From assembly GCA_017889845.1 (NCBI GenBank), contig JAGGAJ010000088.1, positions 1-7,316 of the forward strand: a stretch of 7,316 nucleotides of DNA, given 5' to 3'. Below are positions 1-7,316 of the stretch, one piece after another. Under the pieces are notes generated by a model. That model was given only the letters and a program-made list of their open reading frames with translations. It did no database searches and was not told the origin of the DNA. Source of the DNA: Deltaproteobacteria bacterium. GTDB taxonomy: Bacteria; Desulfobacterota; Deferrimicrobia; Deferrimicrobiales; Deferrimicrobiaceae. Position 1 is the first letter of the stretch, and every line of letters starts with the position of its first letter. The translations under genes and the position numbers were made by a program.

Positions 1-950
<950 letters not shown>

Positions 951-954
<4 letters not shown>

Positions 955-3900
955 AGAACTTCGTCCACCTCCACCTCCACTCGCAATACAGCCTCCTGGA
1001 CGGCACGATCCAGTTCGCCCCGCTGATCGCCCGGGTGCGGGAGCTGGGGATGCCCGCCGTCGCGGTCACCGACCACGGCGGGATGATGGGGACCATCGAA
1101 TTCTACGAGGAGGCGCTGAAGGGCGGCGTCACGCCGATCCTGGGGGCGGAGGTGTACGTCGCGCCCGGCCGGCGGGAGGAACGGCGGATCGCCCCCACGG
1201 GGGAGTACGCCTACCACCTGATCCTTCTGGCGGAGAACGAGACGGGGTACCGGAACCTCATGCAGCTCTCCTCCCGGGCGCACACGGAAGGGTTCTACTA
1301 CAAGCCCCGGGTCGACAAGGAGCTTCTGCGTCAATACTCGGAAGGGCTGATCGCCACTTCCGCGTGCCTGCAGGGGGAGATCCCGTTCACGCTCGCGACG
1401 GAAGGCGAAGGGAAGGCGCTCGAGGTGCTCGAGGAGTACCGGTCCATGTTCCCGGACGGCCGCTTCTACCTCGAGATCCAGGACAACGGGATCCCCGAGC
1501 AGGGGAAGATGAACCCCCGGCTGATCTCCCTCGCCCGCGCCACGGGGACGCCGCTGGTGGCCACGAACGACTGCCACTACCTGAACCGGGGGGACGACCG
1601 CCTCCAGGAGATCCTGCTCTGCCTCCAGACGGGGAAAACGATCAAGGACCCCACGAGGATGCGCTTCGAGTCCGACCAGTTCTACGTGAAATCCCGGGAC
1701 GAATTCGAGAGCGCCTTCGGCCACGTCGCCCCCGACGCCCTCGACAACACCCTGGCCATCGCCGAGCGGTGCCGCGTGAAAATCGAGCTCGGGGTGACCA
1801 AGTTCCCCGAATTCGCCCTTCCCCCCGGCGTCTCCTCCGAGGCGTACCTGCGGGAGCAGGCGTCGAAGGGGCTCGATCGGCGGCTGTCGGACCGGAAAAC
1901 GCGCGGGGACGGGATGCCGCGGGAACGGGAAGATGAGTACCGCCGCCGGCTGGAGTTCGAACTCTCCGTCATCGAGAAGACCGGCTTCTCGGGGTATTTC
2001 CTCATCGTCTCGGACTTCATCGGGTACGCGAAGGACCGTGGGATCCCGGTGGGCCCGGGGCGCGGCAGCGCGGCGGGGAGCCTGGTGGCGTACGCCCTGC
2101 GGATCACCGAGGTGGACCCGATCCCGTACAAGCTCCTCTTCGAGCGGTTCCTGAACCCGGAACGGGTCAGCCTCCCCGACATCGACTGCGACTTCTGCAA
2201 GAAGCGGCGGGACGAGGTGATCGCCTACGTGGAGAGGAAGTACGGCAAGGAGAACGTGGCCCAGCTCATCACGTTCGGCACGTGGAAGCCGCGGGTGGCG
2301 GTCCGGGACGTGGGAAGGGTGCTCGAGATGCCGTACGCCGAGGTGGACCGGATCGCCAAGATGATCCCGCCGGAACTGAACATGACGGTGGAGAACGCGA
2401 CGAAGGCGGAGCCGCGGCTGAAGGAGCTGATCGACGAGAACCCGAGGATCGCGGAGCTGTTCCAGTACGCGAAGGAGATCGAGGGGAGGTCCCGGCACGC
2501 GGGGACCCACGCCTCCGCCGTGGTGATCGCGAACCGGCCCATCACGGAATATTGCCCCCTCTACCGGCAGACCACGGGGGACATCACCACCCAATACTCG
2601 ATGAAGCCGATCGAACGGATCGGCCTGGTGAAGTTCGACTTCCTGGGGCTGCGGACCCTGACCGCCCTCCACGACACGCTGCGGCTACTTTCCGAACAGC
2701 GGGGAGTCGCGATCGACCTCGACAACCTTCCCCTGGACGACGCGGAGACGTACGCGACCCTGTCCCGCGGCGACACGGCGGGCGTCTTCCAGAGCGAGAG
2801 CCGGGGCTTCACCGATCTCATCTCCCGCCTGAAGCCGGACCGGTTCACGCACCTGATCGACATGGTCGCCCTCCATCGTCCCGGGCCCCTCCAGAGCGGG
2901 ATGTCGGACGACTTCGTGGAACGCCGCCACGGCCGGAAGAAAGTCGCCTACGTCCTCCCGCAGCTCGCGGAGATCCTGAGCGAGACGTACGGGGTCATCG
3001 TCTACCAGGAGCAGGTGATGGAGATCGCGAAGGCCCTCGCGGGATTCACGCTCGGGGAGGCCGACGTGCTCCGGAAGGCGATGGGGAAGAAGGACGACGC
3101 GCTGATGAAGCAGCAGAGGGCGCGCTTCCTCGAGGGCGCCCGGGGAAACGGGATCCCGGAAGGGAAGGCGCAGGAGATCTTCGACCTGATACGGCAGTTC
3201 GGCGGGTACGGGTTCAACAAGTCCCACAGCGCGGCGTACGCCCTGGTGGCGTACCAGACCGCGTACCTGAAGACCCATTACCCCGTGGAGTATTGCAGCG
3301 CCCTGATGACCTCGGAATCCGGGGACACGGCCAAGATCATCCGGTACATCGCGTATTGCCGCGGGAGGGGGATCCCGATCCTTCCCCCGGACGTGAACGA
3401 GTCCCGGTACGCCTTCTTCCCGGTGGGCGGCTCCATCCGGTTCGGGCTGTCGGCCGTCAAGGGGCTGGGGGAGTCCGCGGTCGAGGCGATCCTGTCGGCC
3501 CGGGAGGAGCGGCCGTTCGGGTCGGTGCGGGATTTCCTCTCCCGGGCGGACCTGCGGAAGGTGAACAAGCGGGCGGTCGAGAGCCTGGTCAAGTCCGGGG
3601 CGCTGGACTCGCTCGATCCCGACCGCGGGAAGATCATCGTCGAGCTCCCGGCGCTGCTCGAGGAGGCGCAGGCGGAGGTGCGGCGGCGGGAGTCCGGCCA
3701 GTTCGCCCTCTTCGGGGCCCCGGCGGAGGAGAAGGCGGCGGCGAGGCCCCGGGGGCCGGCCGCCCCGCCCGCCCATTCCTGGTCCAGGCCGGAGCGGCTG
3801 GCGTACGAAAAGGAGGCGCTCGGCTTCTACATCACCGGGCACCCGCTGGACTCCTGGGCCGCGGAGATCGCGCTCTACGCCAACACCACGACCGCGAAGA

Positions 3901-4418
3901 TCGCGCACCTGAAACCTGGGACCGAGGTGAAGATCGGCGGCATCATCACGGCCATGCGGGAACGCACCACGAGGAAGGGGGAGAAGATGGCCAACCTGAC
4001 CCTCGAGGACCTCGATGGGACGGTGGACGTCACCGTATTCTCCCGCACCTTCCTCGAGTGCCGCGACACCCTCTCGAGCACGGAGCCGGTATTCCTGCTC
4101 GGGCGGGTGGAGGCGGGGGAGCAGGCGGCCCGGGTCATCGCCGAAGAGGTGTTCCGCATGGAGAACGTGCGGGACCGTCTCGCCCGGTCCGTCCATTTCC
4201 AGCTGCTCCTCGACCGGCTCAGCGACGCCGACGTGGCGGAGCTGCGGAGGACGATCCTCCGCCACGCGGGGGACAAGAAGGGGTTCCTCCACCTCGTGCG
4301 CCCGGGGGACTACGAGGCCATCATCGCGCTTCCGGACGGGGTGGGCGTGGCTCCCTCGCTGGAGCTCGCCCACGCCCTGCGCGGAAGATTCGGCTACGAC
4401 GTGCTCCGCCTCCACTGA
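951..4418 (+). CDS. dnaE: DNA polymerase III alpha subunit, DnaE (DnaE1 type)
   Basis: This is the catalytic subunit of the replicative DNA polymerase, 1155 aa against 1160 in E. coli. Domains in order: PHP domain (about 1-270) opening with HLHLHSQYSLLDG; palm with GPGRGSAAGSLVAYAL and PDIDCDF, giving catalytic Asp412 and Asp414; third catalytic Asp563 in VKFDFLGLRTLT; fingers with HRPGPLQSGM and FGGYGFNKSHSAAY; a helix-hairpin-helix region (about 820-900); a clamp-binding motif QFALF (917-921); an Ala/Pro-rich linker; an OB fold (about 990-1065); and a C-terminal domain of the kind that binds tau. The PHP domain keeps H8, H10, D17, H42, E67, H89, D207 and H209, which resembles a metal-binding site. 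The ATG at 951 is preferred over GTG 945 because it forms the ATGA overlap with guaA and gives the usual N-terminus. No strong Shine-Dalgarno precedes it. The C-terminus is intact, ending in a TGATG junction with hflX. Confidence 0.97.
3699..3713 (+). other. Internal beta-clamp binding motif in DnaE
   Basis: Codons 917-921 of dnaE read QFALF, followed by G and an Ala/Pro-rich linker. This fits the Q-x-x-L-F sliding-clamp motif. It sits almost where E. coli DnaE carries its internal clamp motif (about residues 920-924), between the helix-hairpin-helix region and the OB fold. The sequence match is direct; binding to the clamp is inferred from the family. Confidence 0.8.
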
Positions 4419-5545
4419 TGCACGCAGACCCCCCCAGGAAGGAGCGCGCCCTCCTCGTATACGCCCACCGGAAGCGGGAGAGGGGGCCCGCCGCCGTCCT
4501 CCACGTCCAGGAGGTCATGGCGGAGCTGGCGGAACTCGTCCGGTCCGCCGGCGCGGAGGTCGCGGCGTCCCACGTCCAGTCCGTCGACACGGAAGTCCCG
4601 GGGACCGTCGTGGGAAAGGGGACGCTCGGCAGGCTGAAGGATGAGGTCGCGCTGCGGGAGGCGAACCTCGTCGTGTTCCAGAATCTCCTCCGGCCGAAGC
4701 AGCAGGCCCGCCTCACGGAAGAGCTCGGCGTGAAGACGCTCGACCGGAGGGAGGTCATCCTCGACATCTTCGCCCAGCGCGCGCGCACGAAGGAGGGGAA
4801 GCTCCAGGTGGAGCTCGCGCAGCTTTCCTTCCGCCTGGGCCGTCTCGCGGGAGGGCGGAAGGAGCTGTCCCGCCTCGGCGGCGGGATCGGGACGAGGGGG
4901 CCCGGGGAGAAAAAGCTGGAGGAGGACCGCCGCCGGATCCGCGCGATGATCCGGCAGATCGGGCGCGAGCTCGAGACGGTGCGCCGGACCCGGTCGCTGC
5001 ATTACCGGCGAAGGCGGGAGGTGGGGTACCCCGTGGTGGCGCTGGTGGGGTACACCAACGCCGGGAAGTCGACCCTGTTCAACCGGATGACCGGGGCGGA
5101 GGTGTTCGTGGCGGACCAGCTGTTCGCCACGCTGGACCCCACGGCGCGGAAAATCCGGCTCCCCGGGGGGAGGGAGGCGATCCTGGTGGACACCGTCGGC
5201 TTCATCCACGACCTGCCGGAAGAGCTCCGGCAGGCGTTCCTGGCCACGCTGGAAGGGATCGGGGAGGCGGACCTGCTGATCCACGTCGCGGACGGGAGCG
5301 CGGAGGCGATGGAGAGCAACATCGCCTCGGTGGACGCGATCCTATCCGCCCTGTCGTTCGGGGAGAAGCCGGCGCTCCTCGCGGTGAACAAGCGCGACCT
5401 TTGCTTCCCCGGCGCGGGCGCGCCCGAAGGGGCCCTGCGGATCTCCGCGCGCACGGGGGAGGGCGTCCCGGAGCTGACAAACGCCATCGAGAAGGAGCTG
5501 TCCCTTTGCCGGCCGGAAGAGACCGTTTCGACCAGGCCCGCCTGA
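4418..5545 (+). CDS. hflX: HflX-type ribosome-associated GTPase, short form
   Basis: HflX GTPases bind the 50S subunit and, in studied species, split stalled or stress-inactivated 70S ribosomes. This 375-aa protein has the HflX N-terminal domain (RALLVYAHRK, then GKGTLGRLKD and LDRREVILDIFAQRARTKEG) and a helical linker with GGGIGTRGPGEKKLEEDRR. The G domain follows: G1 GYTNAGKST (211-219, Lys217), LFATLDPTAR near G2, G3 DTVGF (258-262), G4 NKRD (324-327) and G5 SARTGEG (343-349). It ends about 26 residues after G5, so the extra C-terminal domain of longer HflX proteins such as the 426-aa E. coli form is absent. Lys replaces the usual Thr in PGETKLE. The ATG shares one base with the dnaE stop (TGATG) and no Shine-Dalgarno is visible, so initiation probably depends on ribosomes finishing dnaE. 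The last 40 bases overlap pgsA. The open frame continues far upstream inside dnaE, but only this start gives an HflX-like N-terminus. Confidence 0.94.
   Translation: MHADPPRKERALLVYAHRKRERGPAAVLHVQEVMAELAELVRSAGAEVAASHVQSVDTEVPGTVVGKGTLGRLKDEVALREANLVVFQNLLRPKQQARLTEELGVKTLDRREVILDIFAQRARTKEGKLQVELAQLSFRLGRLAGGRKELSRLGGGIGTRGPGEKKLEEDRRRIRAMIRQIGRELETVRRTRSLHYRRRREVGYPVVALVGYTNAGKSTLFNRMTGAEVFVADQLFATLDPTARKIRLPGGREAILVDTVGFIHDLPEELRQAFLATLEGIGEADLLIHVADGSAEAMESNIASVDAILSALSFGEKPALLAVNKRDLCFPGAGAPEGALRISARTGEGVPELTNAIEKELSLCRPEETVSTRPA
5212..5234 (+). repeat. Perfect 9-bp inverted repeat inside hflX
   Basis: CCTGCCGGA (5212-5220) and TCCGGCAGG (5226-5234) are exact reverse complements around the 5-base loop AGAGC. 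The arms encode D-L-P-E-E-L-R-Q-A just after the G3 motif of HflX, a conserved protein segment. No T-run follows, so it is not an intrinsic terminator. It may be a chance result of high G+C coding, or a weak RNA hairpin. Confidence 0.55.
5491..5497 (+). promoter_or_regulatory. Shine-Dalgarno sequence that decides the pgsA start
   Basis: GAAGGAG lies within the end of the hflX coding sequence, 8 bases before the TTG at 5506. It is the best ribosome binding site among the gene junctions of this window. It supports TTG as the start of the phosphatidyltransferase instead of the upstream TTG at 5401 or any later codon. Confidence 0.75.
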
Positions 5546-6102
5546 TCAACATCGCCAACGCCCTGACGGCGTTGCGGGTGGTACTGATCCCGCTGTTCGC
5601 CTATCTCCTGATATCCGGGAAGGAGCCCGAGGCGCTTCTGGTGTTCGTCGTCTGCGGCCTGAGCGACACCCTCGACGGGGTGCTGGCGCGGTGGCTGCGC
5701 CAGCGGACGCTGGTCGGGGCGTACCTCGACCCGGTCGCCGACAAACTCATGATGGCCACGGCGTTCGTCGTCCTGGCGTACGTGCGGGTCGTCCCGTACT
5801 GGCTTACGATCCTGGTCATCAGCCGGGACGTCTTCATCCTCGTCGGCGTCTCCCTATACCTGCTTCTCCTGGGCGATACGGGCGCGCAGCCGACGGCGTT
5901 GAGCAAGGCGAACACGGCGGTGCAGATCCTCACGGTGACCTTCTTCCTCGCCGCCACGGCGTATCCGGAAGCCGCCGACTCCCTGGGTGCGGGAGCGGGA
6001 AGCGCGGTGGCCCGCGGGGTGGTCCTGCTGTGCGCCGCCACGACCGCCGCATCGGGCGCGCAATACGTCTACCTCGGGATCCGGAAGCTCTCCGATGCCT
6101 GA
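5506..6102 (+). CDS. pgsA: CDP-alcohol phosphatidyltransferase, probable phosphatidylglycerophosphate synthase
   Basis: This is an integral membrane enzyme of the CDP-alcohol phosphatidyltransferase family. The most likely reaction is CDP-diacylglycerol plus glycerol-3-phosphate to phosphatidylglycerophosphate and CMP, the first step toward phosphatidylglycerol and cardiolipin. From TTG 5506 it has 198 residues, normal for PgsA. The family signature is complete: D54-x2-D57-G58-x2-A61-R62-x8-G71-x3-D75-x3-D79. The N-terminal LINIANALTALRVVLIPLF is typical of PgsA, as are a later I-S-R-D and S-K-x-x-T-x-x-Q. Hydrophobic segments lie at about 20-38, 42-53, 81-95, 100-123, 138-154 and 168-192, consistent with six membrane helices. 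The TTG start is chosen for its Shine-Dalgarno. The first 40 bases overlap hflX, and the end overlaps the next gene by 8 bases. Sequence alone does not fix the acceptor alcohol, so another member of the family remains possible. Confidence 0.85.
   Translation: MPAGRDRFDQARLINIANALTALRVVLIPLFAYLLISGKEPEALLVFVVCGLSDTLDGVLARWLRQRTLVGAYLDPVADKLMMATAFVVLAYVRVVPYWLTILVISRDVFILVGVSLYLLLLGDTGAQPTALSKANTAVQILTVTFFLAATAYPEAADSLGAGAGSAVARGVVLLCAATTAASGAQYVYLGIRKLSDA
6083..6087 (+). promoter_or_regulatory. Shine-Dalgarno sequence for the DUF512 gene
   Basis: GGAAG lies 7 bases before the ATG at 6095, inside the last codons of pgsA. It supports ATG 6095 as the start. The ATG at 6102, in the TGATG at the pgsA stop, is in a different frame. 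Confidence 0.6.
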
Positions 6103-7316
6103 TGCGGAAACCCCCCACCCCGCGGCGGCGGGGGTGCGGGTGGATTCCGTTGCCGCCGGGAGCCCCGCCGACCACGCCGGCATCCGGGCGGGAGACCGGA
6201 TCCTCTCCGCCTCCGGGCGGCCGGTGGAGGATCTCCTCGACCTCCATTTCCTGACCGCGAGGGCCCGGTTCCGGTTGAGGTGGAGGGACACGGCCGGGGA
6301 GGAGCGGGAGCGGATTTTCCGGATCTCCGGGTGCGCCCTCGGGCTGTTCCCCGAGCCGATCCGGGTCCGCCGGTGCCGCAACCGGTGCATCTTCTGCTTC
6401 GTCCACCAGCTCCCCAAAGGGCTGCGCGGAACCCTCTACGTGAAGGACGAGGACGTCCGGCTCTCCTTCCTCCACGGGCAGTACGTCACATTTTCCGATC
6501 TCTCCGCTGAGGAGGTCCGCAAGATCCTCCGGTACCGGATGTCCCCGCTCTACGTATCGATCCACACCACGGACCCGGACCTCCGGAGGCGCATGCTGGG
6601 GAACCGGCAGGTCCGCAACGTGATGGAGACGATGCGGCGGCTGACGCGCGGCGGGATCGCACTCCACGGGCAGATCGTCGTGTGCCCCGGGTGGAACGAC
6701 GGGAAGGAGCTCTCCCGCACCCTGCGGGAGCTGTCCACCCTCCGCCCCGGCCTGCGCACGGTGGCGGTGGTCCCGGTGGGGTTGACGTCGCACCGGAACG
6801 GCCTTCCGCCCCTGCGGCCGGTCGCGCGCGGGGAAGCGCGGGACACCCTGGCCATGCTGCGGGAACTCCGGAAGGAACTGGGGGACGGGGAGGGCGGTGA
6901 GCCGTTCGCCGTGGCAGCGGACGAATATTACCTCCTGGCTGGGGAACGGTTCCCCGCCAGGGGAGCGTACGGCTCCTTTCCCCAGACCGAAAACGGGGTG
7001 GGGCTGGTCCGTCGGTTCCTCGACGAGAAAGCCCGCCTGTTCCGGAGGCGTTCCTGGCCCGCGGGCGGGACGGGGGGAACGGTGGTGACCGGGAGGTCGG
7101 CATCTCGCATCGTAGCGAAATATCTGGGAGAGTTCGCCCACCGATCCGGTTCGCGGTTCGATCTGGTCCCGGTCCAAAACCGCCTGATGGGGGAGAGCGT
7201 CACCGTGACCGGGCTCCTCGGGGGGAACGACATCCTGGCGGCCGCGGGAGGGAAGGTGCGGGGGATCCTGTACGTCCCTTCCGTGACCTTGCGCGACGCG
7301 GGGGACCTGTTCCTGG
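6095..7316 (+). CDS. PDZ-radical SAM-DUF512 protein, function unknown; 3' end outside window
   Basis: The frame from ATG 6095 stays open to the window edge, giving 407 residues; family members run to roughly 430-450 as recalled, so little is missing. Order of parts: an N-terminal PDZ-like domain (about 13-60, with VDSVAAGSPADHAGIRAGDRILS); a radical SAM-like cluster motif C94-x3-C98-x2-C101; then FVHQLPKGLRGTLYVKDEDVRLSFL, YVSIHTTDPDLR, HGQIVVCPGWNDG and VPVGLTSHR. The DUF512 part has ADEYYLLAG, QTENGVGLVR, VVTG and NRLMGESVTVTGLLGG. The cysteines should hold a 4Fe-4S cluster that cleaves S-adenosylmethionine, but the substrate is unknown. KDEDVRLSFL and YVTFSDL differ slightly from the consensus as I recall it (KDDDYRLSFL and TLTNL). 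No signal peptide is seen, so it is probably cytosolic. It follows the membrane enzyme gene pgsA with an 8-base overlap and its own Shine-Dalgarno. Confidence 0.92.
   Translation, partial: MPDAETPHPAAAGVRVDSVAAGSPADHAGIRAGDRILSASGRPVEDLLDLHFLTARARFRLRWRDTAGEERERIFRISGCALGLFPEPIRVRRCRNRCIFCFVHQLPKGLRGTLYVKDEDVRLSFLHGQYVTFSDLSAEEVRKILRYRMSPLYVSIHTTDPDLRRRMLGNRQVRNVMETMRRLTRGGIALHGQIVVCPGWNDGKELSRTLRELSTLRPGLRTVAVVPVGLTSHRNGLPPLRPVARGEARDTLAMLRELRKELGDGEGGEPFAVAADEYYLLAGERFPARGAYGSFPQTENGVGLVRRFLDEKARLFRRRSWPAGGTGGTVVTGRSASRIVAKYLGEFAHRSGSRFDLVPVQNRLMGESVTVTGLLGGNDILAAAGGKVRGILYVPSVTLRDAGDLFL

Noticed and set aside
2685..4415. A 576-codon open frame on the - strand opposite dnaE.
   Set aside because: It has the same low-complexity composition and no motif, and it exactly mirrors third-position G/C bias in dnaE.
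2282..4417. Upstream extension of the hflX frame through dnaE, which would give a protein of about 1087 residues.
   Set aside because: The extension is Arg/Pro/Gly-rich shadow sequence overlapping dnaE. HflX homology begins only after the ATG at 4418.
5401..5403. TTG 105 bases upstream as the start of pgsA.
   Set aside because: The added residues are Arg/Gly-rich shadow of hflX, and no Shine-Dalgarno matches the GAAGGAG before TTG 5506.
6116..6136. GC-rich inverted repeat CACCCCGC / GCGGGGGTG just after the pgsA stop, as a terminator.
   Set aside because: The stem has a bulge, no T-run follows, and it lies inside the first codons of the DUF512 gene.
5930..7177. A 415-codon open frame on the - strand opposite pgsA and the DUF512 gene.
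   Set aside because: It has no domain signature, whereas the + strand carries the complete radical SAM and DUF512 motif series over the same bases.

Overview
The window is a compact stretch of bacterial housekeeping genes. All five genes lie on the + strand and every neighbouring pair overlaps, so no intergenic DNA is visible. Base composition is high (about two thirds G+C by eye), with strong use of G or C at third codon positions. The protein sequences are typically bacterial. The high G+C, together with the order guaA-dnaE and a PDZ/radical SAM/DUF512 protein, suggests a high-GC deltaproteobacterial lineage such as Desulfuromonadota or a relative. That placement is inferred from remembered gene orders and was not tested by a search.

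Layout: (1) positions 1-954 hold the C-terminal 317 residues of GMP synthase (guaA), whose glutaminase half lies off the left edge. (2) 951-4418 is a complete DNA polymerase III alpha subunit (dnaE, 1155 aa), with what looks like a full metal-ligand set in its PHP domain, three catalytic aspartates and an internal clamp-binding motif. (3) 4418-5545 is a short HflX-type ribosome-associated GTPase (375 aa). (4) 5506-6102 is a CDP-alcohol phosphatidyltransferase, most likely PgsA (198 aa). It starts at a TTG inside hflX behind a good Shine-Dalgarno sequence. (5) 6095-7316 is a PDZ-radical SAM-DUF512 protein of unknown function, cut by the right edge.

The junctions are ATGA (guaA/dnaE), TGATG (dnaE/hflX), a 40-nt overlap (hflX/pgsA) and an 8-nt overlap (pgsA/DUF512). 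This layout implies one transcript with translational coupling. No internal promoter or terminator was recognised, so the promoter is probably left of the window and the terminator right of it. The genes cover purine nucleotide supply, chromosome replication, ribosome rescue and phospholipid synthesis, plus one uncharacterised radical enzyme. They look like a growth-related operon rather than a single pathway.

No mobile element, CRISPR array, RNA gene, defence system or other clear accessory system is present. The least understood component is the DUF512 radical SAM protein. The other points of interest are the apparently complete PHP site, the missing HflX C-terminal domain and the unusual start signals at two junctions.
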